Positions 17,355-26,526 of a stretch of 64,000 nt of DNA are shown here, one piece after another. A model generated the notes under the pieces. The model did not search any database. It saw only the letters and a list, made by a program, of their open reading frames with translations, and was not told where the DNA came from. The DNA is from Streptomyces cucumeris (GTDB lineage Bacteria > Actinomycetota > Actinomycetes > Streptomycetales > Streptomycetaceae), in assembly GCF_024295805.1 (NCBI RefSeq), contig NZ_JANCLX010000003.1:310001-374000 (forward strand). Reading direction: 5' to 3'. A program made the position numbers and the translations under genes. The stretch's first letter is position 1, and each line of letters starts with the position of its first letter.

Positions 17355-17384
17355 TCCGCGGAGCCTAGCGAACCGACAACCGGA

Positions 17385-17423
17385 GAGAGGGCCCTCCCCG
17401 GACACCGGGGATCGGGCCCTCTC
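17385..17423. terminator. Terminator after bL37 (nested hairpin)
   Basis: GAGAGGGCCC (17385-17394) pairs with GGGCCCTCTC (17414-17423), and an inner TCCCCGG/CCGGGGA pair closes on a 3-nt loop. It lies 18 nt past the bL37 stop on the minus strand. Confidence 0.8.
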
Positions 17424-17441
17424 CTCGCGGTCACCCTCAGA

Positions 17442-17519
17442 TCAGGACTGGGGGCGGCTTCCGTGGTTGGCGCCGTTCTTGCGCCTGGCCTTCTTCTTGC
17501 GACGTCGCTTCGACGACAT
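17442..17519 (-). CDS. Ribosomal protein bL37 (25 residues)
   Basis: A very short gene with a near-perfect ribosome-binding site (GGAAAGGAG, 5 nt before the ATG) and its own terminator. The product begins MSSKRRRKKKARRK and ends NGANHGSRPQS. The very basic N-terminus plus the ANHG-RP tail matches the small actinobacterial large-subunit protein first seen in mycobacterial ribosome structures. It should bind 23S rRNA. It is easily missed because of its length. Confidence 0.85.
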   Translation of the reverse strand: MSSKRRRKKKARRKNGANHGSRPQS

Positions 17520-17724
17520 GTCGTCTCCTTTCCAGGGATGTGTTCGCCGGATCCGCACGATCACATCGCCCTCTGATGGGTTGATCATCTCGCGCGTACC
17601 CAGCCCGCCACCGCTCATCCTGGATCGTGAATCACCTCACGCCGTGGAGGCACTCCGCCGACGGGCACGGGATACCGTGGGAACACGCAGAGTAGCCGCC
17701 GCCCGCGGGCCGGAGGTTCCGGGT

Positions 17725-18576
17725 CTAGGACACCTGGCTCATGGCTTCCCGGGCCAGGTGAACCTCACGGACCCGGTTCCACAGACCGTGGCGTTCCCTC
17801 TCGCTCAGGTCGTCGAGGGCCAGACCGAAACGGGCGCGAAGCACCGCGAACCATGCCTCGTCGGTGGTCAGCTCATGCTTGCGCCGGCCCTCGCCGTCGA
17901 TCCGCGTCAGTACGCAGCCGCGCAGTACGTCGACTCCGTGGGCATCGCGCCGGAAAACACAGGCCGTGGTGGCGAAGGGGGATTCCGCAGAAGTGGACAG
18001 GTACTCATGCTGCGCCATGAAGTCGGCCGGCGATGCTGGCCCGGCCCGGAAGTCCATACCGGGAAACGACCCTTGGGGGTCGTGGTCGAAGCGCCATCCT
18101 CCGGGTGCGGCCTCCGAGGCACGGAGGCCGAACGTCATGCCTGCCTGGGAGTACGTTCCTTCGCGGAGTGGCATGGGGGTGTACAGCGCGTCGGCGAGGC
18201 CGACGTCCGCGAACCATGTGCGGCCCTCACATGCGACGGTCAGCGCGAGGTGGTTGCCATTCGCGCCCGCTGGTGAGTCCGCACCGGCCTGGACACCGGC
18301 CAGATGCCAGGTGACCCGGTACCCCAGGCTGGACAGCAGTGCGGCGAACGCCCCGTTGAGGTGGTAGCAGTAGCCACCCCTGCCGCCGAGTATGCGCTCG
18401 ACCGACTCCCCCGGATCGATGGACGTCGGCCGGCCCAGCTGGATTTCCAGCGTCTCGTACGGGACTCTCTCCACGTGCGCCCGGTGCAGGGCGAACAACG
18501 CCGTGGTGGTCGGGCGCCCGGGGCGAGGTACCCGCAGACGCTCGAGATAGCGAAGGGTCGTCGCGCCGCTCAACAT
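17725..18576 (-). CDS. nat: Arylamine N-acetyltransferase
   Basis: 283 residues. The catalytic triad is visible: C70 in RGGYCYHLNGAF, H109 in NGNHLALTV and D124 in FADVGLAD. The N-terminal motif VERVPYETLEIQLGR is also typical. The enzyme transfers acetyl from acetyl-CoA to aromatic amines or hydrazines, or serves as an amide synthase in secondary metabolism. The gene stands alone and ends in MSQVS. It diverges from the 2-MIB operon, with about 245 bases between the starts. Confidence 0.93.
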   Translation of the reverse strand: MLSGATTLRYLERLRVPRPGRPTTTALFALHRAHVERVPYETLEIQLGRPTSIDPGESVERILGGRGGYCYHLNGAFAALLSSLGYRVTWHLAGVQAGADSPAGANGNHLALTVACEGRTWFADVGLADALYTPMPLREGTYSQAGMTFGLRASEAAPGGWRFDHDPQGSFPGMDFRAGPASPADFMAQHEYLSTSAESPFATTACVFRRDAHGVDVLRGCVLTRIDGEGRRKHELTTDEAWFAVLRARFGLALDDLSERERHGLWNRVREVHLAREAMSQVS

Positions 18577-18821
18577 GGTGGAACGCTACGCGACGTGATC
18601 GCCGGTGGCTCCCCGCACCGCGGCTCCTCGGACAAACATCGCGCCGCGCAAGATCATCTTATCGAGTTAATACCCCTGGCTTCTCAGGGCCGACCGGGTG
18701 CACCGGCCGCTAGGGTTCCGGAGGATCTGGATGGATTCCTGGATGTTTGCCCCCTCCTCTTCTCTTGCCCGGTGACCGGCATGCCCACCTGCCACCGCCC
18801 TTACGAAGGAGAGCTCGCCCG

Positions 18822-20234
18822 ATGACCGTTGATACCAGCCCGGAAGCAGCGCCGGAGCCGCACCGGCAGTCCAGCCTGAGCACCGCGGCTGCCCGCAACC
18901 TCGCCACCACGACCAAGTCCGCCCCGCAGATGCAGGGGATCACCTCGCGCTGGCTGCTGCGGACACTCCCCTGGGTGGAGGTCAAGGGCGGCACCTACCG
19001 GGTGAACCGTCGGCTGAGCTACACCGTCGGCGACGGCCGGATCGAGTTCGTCCAGGACGGCGCGAGCGTCCGGGTGATCCCCCGCGAACTCGGTGAACTG
19101 GCCCTGCTGCGCGGCTTCGAGGACGTGGCGGTGCTGACCGCGATCGCCGACCGGTGCGTCCAGCGCGACTTCCGCGCCGGTGAGACGCTGGTCGAACGCG
19201 GCGCGCCCGCCGAGCACTTCCACCTGATCGCCCACGGCCGCGTGAGTCAGACCTCCGTCGGCAAGTACGGGGACACGACGTCCGTGGCCGTACTGGCGGA
19301 CGGCGACCGGTTCGGGGAGAACGTCCTGCTGGACGATGACGCCCGGTGGGACTGCACCGCCACCGCCGAGACCTCCGGCACCCTGCTCACCCTGTCCCGC
19401 GCCGACTTCGCATCCGTACTGTCCGGGGCACCTGGCCTGCGGGCCCATGTCGAGCGGTTCACCTCATCGCGCGGTCAGCGACAGAACCACCGGGGCGAGG
19501 CCGAGATCGCCCTGTCCGCCGGACACACCGGCGAACCCGCGCTGCCCGGCACGTTCGTGGACTACGAGCTGAAGCCGCGGGAGTACGAACTCTCCGTCGC
19601 GCAGACCGTTCTGCGGATCCACACCAGGGTCGCCGACCTCTACAACGAACCGATGAACCAGACCGAGGAGCAGCTCAGGCTCATCATCGAGGCGCTGCGC
19701 GAGCGCCAGGAGCACGAGCTGGTCAACAACCGGGAGTTCGGTCTGCTCCACAACGCCGACTTCAAGCAGCGCATCCAGACCCACTCCGGTCCGCCCACCC
19801 CGGACGACCTCGACGAACTGCTCTGCCGCCGCCGCGGCTCCAAGTTCTTCCTCGCCCATCCGAGGACGATCGCGGCGATCGGACGTGAGTTCAACTCCCG
19901 CGGTCTGTACCCGAACCACGTCGATCTCGGCGGACAGCAGGTCCCGGCCTGGCGCGGGGTCCCGATCCTGCCGTGCAACAAGATCCCGGTCAGCAAGGAG
20001 AACACCAGCTCCATCCTCGTCATGCGCACCGGCGAGGACAACCAGGGCGTCATCGGTCTGCACCGGACCGGTCTGCCGGAGGAGTACGAACCGGGCCTTT
20101 CGGTGCGCTTCATGGGCATCGACGAGAGGTCGATCATCTCCTACCTCGTCTCCACCTACTACTCCGCCGCGATCCTGGTGCCGGACGCACTCGGGGTGCT
20201 GGAGAACGTGCAGATCGCCCGCAGCCAGGACTAG
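18822..20234 (+). CDS. Family 2B encapsulin shell protein with cyclic-nucleotide-binding domain (EshA-like)
   Basis: 470 residues; AAGGAGAG precedes ATG 18822. After an N-terminal arm (1-70), a cyclic-nucleotide-binding-like domain (about 95-205) contains [47 protein letters not shown] and LSRADF. The C-terminal half (about 240-470) is the HK97-type shell region seen in EshA-like proteins, with [40 protein letters not shown], the [20 protein letters not shown] segment and the [37 protein letters not shown] end. In this gene order the protein forms a nanocompartment around 2-methylisoborneol synthase. The domain's ligand is not evident from sequence. Confidence 0.88.
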   Translation: MTVDTSPEAAPEPHRQSSLSTAAARNLATTTKSAPQMQGITSRWLLRTLPWVEVKGGTYRVNRRLSYTVGDGRIEFVQDGASVRVIPRELGELALLRGFEDVAVLTAIADRCVQRDFRAGETLVERGAPAEHFHLIAHGRVSQTSVGKYGDTTSVAVLADGDRFGENVLLDDDARWDCTATAETSGTLLTLSRADFASVLSGAPGLRAHVERFTSSRGQRQNHRGEAEIALSAGHTGEPALPGTFVDYELKPREYELSVAQTVLRIHTRVADLYNEPMNQTEEQLRLIIEALRERQEHELVNNREFGLLHNADFKQRIQTHSGPPTPDDLDELLCRRRGSKFFLAHPRTIAAIGREFNSRGLYPNHVDLGGQQVPAWRGVPILPCNKIPVSKENTSSILVMRTGEDNQGVIGLHRTGLPEEYEPGLSVRFMGIDERSIISYLVSTYYSAAILVPDALGVLENVQIARSQD

Positions 20235-20326
20235 CCGACCTCCGCGACCCCGCTCCGGGCCCGCTCCGGTCCCGCCGAGCACGCCCGATTCCCGGGACAG
20301 CCACCCACCTCATCGAGGAGCCATGG

Positions 20327-21580
20327 ATGCCCTCCCCTGAGCCTTCCCCTCCGCCCTCCGGGGCGCACATCCTCACCAGGGCCGCGGCCCGTGCCCGCGA
20401 CATCAAGGCCACCACCGGCGCGCGCCCTCCGGCGGTTTCCCCCGCCGCGGAGGTGCGGAAGCCCGACGCCGATCTGCGACGGCTGCTGCGCGGGCCCAGT
20501 GGCCTGGGCACCGCGGGTCTGCATCTGGCCCGGCCCGCCGAGCCGCCGACGCCACCGATCGCACCGACGACACCGCTGGCGGTTCCCGCCACTCCGGCGG
20601 AAGGCCACCCGATCCCGGGCCTGTACCACCACCCGGTACCGGAGCCCGACCCCGTGCGGGTGGAGGAGGTCAGCCGGCGGATCAAGTCCTGGGCGCTGGA
20701 CGAGGTCGAACTCTACCCCGATGACTGGGAGGACCAGTTCGACGGCTTCTCCGTCGGGCGTTACATGGTCGCCTGTCATCCGGACGCCCCCACCGTCGAC
20801 CACCTGATGCTCGCCACACGTCTGATGGTGGCCGAGAACGCGGTGGACGACTGCTACTGCGAGGACCACGGAGGCTCACCGGTCGGACTCGGTGAACGCC
20901 TGCTGCTGGCGCACACCGCGCTCGATCCCCTGCACACCACCGAGGAGTACCAGCCGCCGTGGGCGGAGTCGCTCCACTCGGACGCGCCCCGCCGCGCCTA
21001 CCGCTCCGCCATGGAGTACTTCTCCCATCTGGCCACCCCCTCCCAGGCCGACCGGTTCCGGCACGACATGGCCCGTCTGCACCTGGGGTACCTCGCCGAG
21101 GCCGCCTGGGCGCAGGCGGACCACGTCCCCGAGGTGTGGGAGTACCTGGCGATGCGCCAGTTCAACAACTTCCGCCCGTGCCCCACCATCACCGACGCCG
21201 TCGGCGGCTATGAACTCCCGGCCGATCTGCACGCCCAGCCCGCCATGCAGCGGGTCATCGCGCTCGCGGGAAACGCCACCACCATCGTGAACGACCTGTA
21301 CTCGTACACCAAGGAACTCGCAAGCCCCGGCCGCCATCTGAACCTGCCCGTGGTGATCGCCGAACGTGAGGGCCTCGGTGAACGCGACGCCTATCTGAAG
21401 GCGGTCGAGGTCCACAACGACCTCATGCACACCTTCGAGGCCGAGGCCGCGGCCGTGGCCGCCGCCTGTCCCGTCCCGAGCGTGCAGCGCTTCCTGCGGG
21501 GCGTGGCCGTGTGGGTCGACGGCAACCACTACTGGCACCAGACCAACACCTTCCGCTACAGCCTGCCCGATTTCTGGTAA
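20327..21580 (+). CDS. 2-methylisoborneol synthase (terpene cyclase)
   Basis: 417 residues; GAGGAG precedes ATG 20327. Residues 1-110 form a proline/alanine-rich, probably disordered tail, the type proposed to target this cyclase into the shell. The class I terpene cyclase domain starts at HHPVPEPDPVRVEEVSRR. The aspartate-rich motif is D174-D175-CYC-E179-D180, and the second metal motif is N322-D-LY-S326-YTK-E330. The C-terminal VDGNHYWHQTNTFRYSLPDFW is characteristic of 2-MIB synthases. It cyclises 2-methyl-geranyl diphosphate to the musty-smelling 2-methylisoborneol and is followed 5 nt later by the methyltransferase gene. Confidence 0.93.
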   Translation: MPSPEPSPPPSGAHILTRAAARARDIKATTGARPPAVSPAAEVRKPDADLRRLLRGPSGLGTAGLHLARPAEPPTPPIAPTTPLAVPATPAEGHPIPGLYHHPVPEPDPVRVEEVSRRIKSWALDEVELYPDDWEDQFDGFSVGRYMVACHPDAPTVDHLMLATRLMVAENAVDDCYCEDHGGSPVGLGERLLLAHTALDPLHTTEEYQPPWAESLHSDAPRRAYRSAMEYFSHLATPSQADRFRHDMARLHLGYLAEAAWAQADHVPEVWEYLAMRQFNNFRPCPTITDAVGGYELPADLHAQPAMQRVIALAGNATTIVNDLYSYTKELASPGRHLNLPVVIAEREGLGERDAYLKAVEVHNDLMHTFEAEAAAVAAACPVPSVQRFLRGVAVWVDGNHYWHQTNTFRYSLPDFW

Positions 21581-21585
21581 GAAGA

Positions 21586-22494
21586 ATGGACTCATCTGTG
21601 ACCAGCACCGAGCTCACCACCGACGTCGCCGCCGCCAACGGCAGCTCCGTGTTCATCCCGTCCCCGGCGACGCCCTACCAGGGCGACATCGCCCGCTATT
21701 GGGACCGCGAGGCCAGGCCCGTGAACCTCCGCCTCGGCGATGTCGACGGCCTCTACCACCACCACTACGGCATCGGCGACGTCGACCACACCGCCCTCGG
21801 CGACCCCGAGGACAGCACCTACGAGAAGAAGCTGATCGCCGAGTTGCACCGCCTGGAGTCGGCACAGGCCGAACTCCTCCTGGACCACCTCGGTCCCATC
21901 GGGCGCGATGACACGCTCGTGGACGCGGGCTGCGGCCGCGGCGGCTCGATGGTCATGGCCCACCAGCGGTTCGGGTGCGGGGTCGAGGGCGTCACGCTCT
22001 CGACCAAGCAGGCCGACTTCGCCAACCAGCGCGCCCGCGAACTCGGTATCGACGACCGCGTCCGCGCCCGCGTCTGCAACATGCTCGGTACGCCCTTCAA
22101 GACCGGGCAGGCCGCGGCCTCGTGGAACAACGAGTCGAGCATGTACGTCGACCTGGACGACCTCTTCGCCGAACACTCCCGCATCCTCGAGGTCGGCGGC
22201 CGCTATGTGACCATCACCGGCTGCTGGAACCCGCGTTACGGGCAGCCCTCGAAGTACGTCTCGCAGATCAACGCGCACTTCGAGTGCAACATCCACTCCC
22301 GCCGGGAGTATCTGCGCGCCATGGCCGACAACCGCCTCGTACCGCAGACCATCATCGACCTCACCCCCGCGACCCTGCCCTACTGGGAGTTGCGCGCCAC
22401 GTCCTCGCTGGTCACCGGTATCGAGGAGGCGTTCATCAACTCCTACAAGGACGGCTCGTTCCAGTACATGCTGATCGCGGCCGACCGCGTCTGA
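21586..22494 (+). CDS. Geranyl diphosphate 2-C-methyltransferase
   Basis: 302 residues from ATG 21586 (an in-frame GTG at 21598 is possible). The SAM-binding loop is LVDAGCGRGG (about 111-120). The chain contains YWDREARPVNLRLGDVDGLYHHHYGIGD, SWNNESSMYVDLDDLFAEHSRIL and ELRATSSLVTGIEEAFINSYKDGSFQYMLIAADRV, all typical of GPP methyltransferases of the 2-MIB pathway. The enzyme makes 2-methyl-GPP, the substrate of the preceding cyclase. The three genes run shell, cyclase, methyltransferase, and end in a strong hairpin shared with cobF. Confidence 0.93.
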   Translation: MDSSVTSTELTTDVAAANGSSVFIPSPATPYQGDIARYWDREARPVNLRLGDVDGLYHHHYGIGDVDHTALGDPEDSTYEKKLIAELHRLESAQAELLLDHLGPIGRDDTLVDAGCGRGGSMVMAHQRFGCGVEGVTLSTKQADFANQRARELGIDDRVRARVCNMLGTPFKTGQAAASWNNESSMYVDLDDLFAEHSRILEVGGRYVTITGCWNPRYGQPSKYVSQINAHFECNIHSRREYLRAMADNRLVPQTIIDLTPATLPYWELRATSSLVTGIEEAFINSYKDGSFQYMLIAADRV

Positions 22495-22516
22495 TCGCAC
22501 ACCCGCCGACCGCACG

Positions 22517-22547
22517 CCTGCTGAAAGGGCCGGGCCCTTTCAGCAGG
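22517..22547. terminator. Bidirectional terminator between the 2-MIB operon and cobF
   Basis: CCTGCTGAAAGGGCC (22517-22531) is perfectly complementary to 22533-22547 around one base. The cobF stop codon lies within the right arm, so one hairpin terminates both convergent units. Confidence 0.85.
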
Positions 22548-23352
22548 CCGTCGGTGTGCCGCCGTCGTCCTCCCTCTCGTGGACGACGCGCAGGAGGTAG
22601 GTGTCCATGATCCAGCCGTGCCGGGCACGTGCTTCGGCACGGATCCGGCTGATGCGCTCCGCGACCTCCGACAGCCGTCCGGAGACGAGGAGTTCATCGG
22701 GTGTGCCGATATAGGCGCCCCAGTAGATCCACACATCATCGCCCTCGAACCGGGTGAACGACTCATGGGCGTCGAGCATCACCACGATGTCGCCGTCGTC
22801 GTTGGCGCACACCTCAGGGAGCCGGCGCGCGGGGGTGATGTGCAGGGGGCGTCCGACCTGGTTCAGGGTGATGCCGTGCCGCGCGGCCAGCGCGGAGACA
22901 CTGCTGATACCGGGGAACACCTCGGTGTCGAAGGCGACCGTGCCCCGCGCCTCGATCTCGGACAGGATCCCCAGGGTGCTGTCGTACAGGGCCGGGTCAC
23001 CCCATACGAGGAACGCGCCGGTCTCCCCCGGTGCCAGCTCGTCCCGGATGAACCGTTCATAGACATCGGCGCGCCGAGCCCGCCAGTCGTGGACCGCGGC
23101 GGTGTACTCACCGCTCCCCTCCCTCGTCCGGTCGCGCCACGGGTCCTCCGCCTCCACGAGGCGGTAGGACTCCCGGGCGTGCTCGTCGAGCATGCCGCGC
23201 CGCAGATCGGTGAGGGCGGACTTGTCCTGTCCCTTGCCGAGGAGGAAGAAGACATCGGCGCGGCGGATGGCCTTCACCGCCGCGAGGGTCAGATGGTCCG
23301 GGTCACCGGCTCCGATGCCGATGACGAGGAGGTGGCGTGGGTCCGTGGTCAT
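22540..23352 (-). CDS. cobF: Precorrin-6A synthase (deacetylating)
   Basis: 270 residues. The tetrapyrrole methylase fold opens with LLVIGIGAGDPDHLTLAAVKAIRRADVFFLL. Further family landmarks are GETGAFLVWGDPALYDSTLGIL and FDTEVFPGISSVSALAARHGITLNQVGRPLHITPARRLP. CobF methylates C1 of precorrin-5 and releases the C20-derived acetyl group in aerobic cobalamin synthesis. It is isolated from other cob genes here, which is common in actinobacteria. About 50 nt separate its start from the downstream end of the RamB-like gene on the same strand. Confidence 0.92.
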   Translation of the reverse strand: MTTDPRHLLVIGIGAGDPDHLTLAAVKAIRRADVFFLLGKGQDKSALTDLRRGMLDEHARESYRLVEAEDPWRDRTREGSGEYTAAVHDWRARRADVYERFIRDELAPGETGAFLVWGDPALYDSTLGILSEIEARGTVAFDTEVFPGISSVSALAARHGITLNQVGRPLHITPARRLPEVCANDDGDIVVMLDAHESFTRFEGDDVWIYWGAYIGTPDELLVSGRLSEVAERISRIRAEARARHGWIMDTYLLRVVHEREDDGGTPTAC

Positions 23353-23401
23353 GGGTGCTGTGGCCTTCCGGGCGACGGGCGACGGTAGGGGGTGCGGATC
23401 C

Positions 23402-24808
23402 TCACTTCACGGGCCGCGCCACCGGATACGGCACGAAGGTGCTGCTGTGCTGGTCGATCCGGAGCGAGTGGCCGAGGGGCGGAGCGGCGCGCTGGGGGCA
23501 GTCGAGGCGTTCGCAGACGCGGCAGCCCATGCCGATGGGCGTGGCGGCGGAGGCGTTGTCGAGGTCGAGGCCGTCGGAGTAGACGACGCGGTGGGCGTGC
23601 CGGATCTCGCAGCCCAGCCCGATGGCGAAGGTCTTGCCGGGTTCGCCCCAGCCGCCCCGGTGCCGGGTGACCGCGCGGGCCGTCCACAAGTAGCGCTGGC
23701 CGTCGGGCATTTCGGCGATCTGGACATGGATGCGGCCGGGGGCGGCGAACGCCTCGTAGACGTTCCACAGCGGGCAGGTGCCGCCCGCCCGGGAGAAGTG
23801 GAAGCCGGTGGCGGACTGCCGCTTGGACATGTTGCCCGCCCGGTCGACGCGGACGAAGGAGAAGGGCACTCCGCGCAACCGGGGGCGCTGGAGGGTGCTC
23901 AGCCGGTGGCAGACGGTCTCGTAGCCGAGGCCGTAGCGGTCGCTGAGCCGTTCGATGTCGTAGCGCACCTCCTCGGCCGCGGTGTGGAAGGCGCGGTAGG
24001 GCAGGATCAGCGCGGCCGCGAAGTAGTTGGCGATGCCGATACGGGCCAGGGCGTGCGCGGGGGAACCGGACGGGAAGTCCTCGACCGCCTGCCGGTCGAT
24101 CTCATCGCCGTATTCGAGCAGGGCGAGCTGGGTCGCCATCCGGAAGGCGCGCTGTCCGGGGCGCATCCGGGTGGACAGCCGCAGGGTGCGGGCCGGTTCG
24201 TCGTAGTGGTGCAGACGGTCCCCGGTCTCGGTGGCCAGCCGGACTCCGTGGCGGTCGGCGAGGCGGGCCGTCAGGGCGGGGAGCACCTCGCCCGGCCGGA
24301 TCCCGGTCTCCTGGGAGAGCCGCTCGGCCGCGAGGTCGGTGTCATGGAGGTAGTTCCGGCGGCGGTAGAAGAAGTCCCGGATCTCCTCATGGGGTGAGCG
24401 GGGTTCCTCCTGGTCCGCACCGCGGCCTTCGGTGGCCCCGGCGAGCCGTTCGGCCAGGCGCTGGTTGCGGCGGCCGAGGCCCAGCAGTACTTGGGCGACC
24501 CCGGGCATCCGGGTGGCGAGGTCGGTGAGGTCCGTGGCGGACACCCGGGAGTCGGCCAGCTCACCGGCCAGCGCCTCGCGGAGGTCCGCCACCAGCCGGG
24601 TCGTGTCACGTTCGGAGAAGAAACCCGGGTCGATACCGAAGGCTTCGGTCAGACGCAGCAGGACCGGCACGGTGAGCGGGCGGGAGTCATGCTCCATCTG
24701 GTTCAGATAGCTGGGTGAGATGGCCAGGACACGGGCCATCTCCGCCTGGCTCATCCGGCGCTCCTCACGCAGCCGTCGCAGGCGCGCCCCCGCGTACGTC
24801 TTGCTCAC
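23402..24808 (-). CDS. RamB/ScfR-type XRE-family regulator of acetate and glyoxylate metabolism
   Basis: 468 residues from GTG 24808, preceded by CCGGAGG. An XRE helix-turn-helix occupies about residues 5-60 (LRRLREERRMSQAEMARVLAISPSYLNQMEHDSRPLTVPVLLRLTEAF). A zincin-like middle region follows (FRMATQLALLEYGDEI, ARIGIANYFAAALILPY), then a short-chain fatty-acyl-regulator C-terminal domain with a cysteine group (GCEI, MGCRVCERLDCPQR). RamB proteins control glyoxylate-cycle genes in corynebacteria and mycobacteria, and this gene is divergent from aceA. The shared 310-base spacer carries GTTGGCA repeats and a TGGCACT palindrome, so it probably controls aceA. Confidence 0.9.
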   Translation of the reverse strand: MSKTYAGARLRRLREERRMSQAEMARVLAISPSYLNQMEHDSRPLTVPVLLRLTEAFGIDPGFFSERDTTRLVADLREALAGELADSRVSATDLTDLATRMPGVAQVLLGLGRRNQRLAERLAGATEGRGADQEEPRSPHEEIRDFFYRRRNYLHDTDLAAERLSQETGIRPGEVLPALTARLADRHGVRLATETGDRLHHYDEPARTLRLSTRMRPGQRAFRMATQLALLEYGDEIDRQAVEDFPSGSPAHALARIGIANYFAAALILPYRAFHTAAEEVRYDIERLSDRYGLGYETVCHRLSTLQRPRLRGVPFSFVRVDRAGNMSKRQSATGFHFSRAGGTCPLWNVYEAFAAPGRIHVQIAEMPDGQRYLWTARAVTRHRGGWGEPGKTFAIGLGCEIRHAHRVVYSDGLDLDNASAATPIGMGCRVCERLDCPQRAAPPLGHSLRIDQHSSTFVPYPVARPVK

Positions 24809-25118
24809 CGTGTGATCCTCCGGGTCCGGGTCCGCCCAGCCTAGGCCATCCAGCCGGTCCAGCGACCTTCGCAATGTTGGCAAACGGCGAGTGGAAGATT
24901 TGCAGAAGTTGGCAGACGTCCCTCATTGATGGCACTCAGTGCCAGTGTCAGAGTCTTCAGCACGGCCCGCCGGATCCCGGCGATACCGGCACCATTGCTC
25001 AGCTCCTCCCGGTGTGACGGCGGGCCGTGGAGCAGCCACACGACACACAGTGCCAGCCCTCTTCTCCTGTGAGGCGAGGAGTTGGCAGTCAGCACAGACC
25101 GAGGAGACGGTGACAGTC
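24809..25118. promoter_or_regulatory. Divergent regulator/aceA control region
   Basis: About 310 bases without a gene. GTTGGCA occurs at 24876-24882, 24908-24914 and 25081-25087. A perfect palindrome TGGCACT-C-AGTGCCA lies at 24930-24944, with a further half-site AGTGCCA at 25049-25055. The first repeats overlap TTTGC/GCAAA-like sequence reminiscent of RamB sites. These are candidate operators for control of aceA and the regulator gene. Confidence 0.5.
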
Positions 25119-26402
25119 ATGGCAGAGGCGAGGACGCGGGCGGCCGAGGAACTGGCGCGGCGCTGGGCCACCGACCCCCGGTGGCAGGGCGTGGAGCGCA
25201 CCCACACCGCCGAGGACGTGGTCCGGCTGTCCGGCAGTGTCCGCGAGGAGCACACCCTGGCCCGGCGCGGCGCCGAACGCCTGTGGCGCCAACTGCACGA
25301 GCGGGACTATGTGCACGCGCTGGGCGCGCTCACCGGCGGACAGGCCGTGCAGCAGGTGAAGGCCGGCCTCCAGGCGATCTATCTGTCCGGGTGGCAGGTG
25401 GCGGCCGACGCCAACCAGGCCGGGCACACCTACCCCGACCAGAGCCTGTACCCGGCCAACTCGGTGCCGCAGGTGGTGCGCCGGATCAACAACGCGCTGC
25501 TGCGCGCCGACCAGATCGCCACCGCCGAGGGGGCCGGTGACACCACCGACTGGCTGGCCCCGATCGTGGCCGACGCCGAGGCCGGGTTCGGCGGTCCGCT
25601 CAACGCGTTCGAGCTGACCAAGGCGATGATCGCGGCCGGTGCGGCCGGTATCCACTACGAGGACCAGCTCGCCTCGGAGAAGAAGTGCGGCCACCTCGGC
25701 GGCAAGGTGCTCGTGCCGACCTCGCAGCACATCCGCACCCTGAACGCGGCCCGGCTGGCCGCGGACATCGCCGATGTCCCCACCGTCATCGTCGCCCGCA
25801 CCGACGCGCTCGCGGCCAGCCTGCTCACCAGCGACGTCGATGAGCGGGACGCCGAGTTCGTCACCGGGGAGCGCACCGCGGAGGGCTTCTACCGGGTGCG
25901 AGGCGGTATGGCCCCGGTCATCGCCCGTGGTCTGGCCTACGCCCCGTACGCCGACCTCATCTGGGTCGAGACCGGCACCCCGGACCTGGCCCAGGCACGC
26001 GAGTTCGCCGAGGCCATCCACGCGCGGTACCCGGACCGGATGCTGGCGTACAACTGCTCGCCGTCGTTCAACTGGAAGGCGGCCCTGGACGACGACCAGA
26101 TCGCCAAGTTCCAGCGGGAGCTGGGGGCGATGGGCTACCGCTTCCAGTTCATCACCCTCGCCGGTTTCCACTCCCTCAACCACGGCATGTTCGACCTGGC
26201 CCGGGGCTATGCCGAGCACGGCATGACCGCGTACGTCGACCTCCAGGAGCGCGAGTTCGCCGCGCAGGAGCACGGGTTCACGGCGGTGAAGCACCAGCGG
26301 GAGGTCGGCACGGGCTACTTCGACCTGGTCTCCACCGCGGTCAACCCCGCCTCCTCCACCACCGCGCTCACCGGCTCCACCGAGGAAGAGCAGTTCCACT
26401 AG
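25119..26402 (+). CDS. aceA: Isocitrate lyase
   Basis: 427 residues from ATG 25119; GTG 25110 is an in-frame alternative closer to the GAGGAG site. The active-site block KKCGHLGGK is present with the catalytic cysteine at C190. Other signature parts are [33 protein letters not shown] and [10 protein letters not shown]. The C-terminus [13 protein letters not shown] is typical of actinobacterial enzymes. It cleaves isocitrate to glyoxylate and succinate, the first glyoxylate-bypass step, and is followed by malate synthase. Control by the divergent RamB-like protein is expected. Confidence 0.97.
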   Translation: MAEARTRAAEELARRWATDPRWQGVERTHTAEDVVRLSGSVREEHTLARRGAERLWRQLHERDYVHALGALTGGQAVQQVKAGLQAIYLSGWQVAADANQAGHTYPDQSLYPANSVPQVVRRINNALLRADQIATAEGAGDTTDWLAPIVADAEAGFGGPLNAFELTKAMIAAGAAGIHYEDQLASEKKCGHLGGKVLVPTSQHIRTLNAARLAADIADVPTVIVARTDALAASLLTSDVDERDAEFVTGERTAEGFYRVRGGMAPVIARGLAYAPYADLIWVETGTPDLAQAREFAEAIHARYPDRMLAYNCSPSFNWKAALDDDQIAKFQRELGAMGYRFQFITLAGFHSLNHGMFDLARGYAEHGMTAYVDLQEREFAAQEHGFTAVKHQREVGTGYFDLVSTAVNPASSTTALTGSTEEEQFH

Positions 26403-26417
26403 GTCCGTCTCCGGGCG

Positions 26418-26469
26418 CCCGTCCGATCCGCCCGTCCGATCCGCCTGGCCGATCCGCCTGGCCGAGCGG
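26418..26469. repeat. Four tandem 13-nt repeats after aceA
   Basis: CCCGTCCGATCCG occurs twice (26418-26443), followed by CCTGGCCGATCCG and CCTGGCCGAGCGG (26444-26469). They lie in the gap between aceA and aceB, directly before the hairpin. They probably arose by slippage; no function is evident. Confidence 0.8.
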
Positions 26470-26503
26470 GGGTCGTACGGCTTTCCCCGTCCGACCCCCG
26501 CTC
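26464..26503. terminator. Hairpin between aceA and aceB
   Basis: GAGCGGGGGTCG (26464-26475) pairs with 26492-26503 over a 16-nt loop. It may be a partial terminator or an mRNA-stabilising structure that lets aceA be expressed more strongly than aceB. Confidence 0.65.
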
Positions 26504-26526
26504 CCTCCCTCCTCCAGGAGAACCCG

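Noticed and set aside
26418..26469. Possible CRISPR-like repeat array
   Set aside because: The 13-nt units are directly adjacent without spacers.
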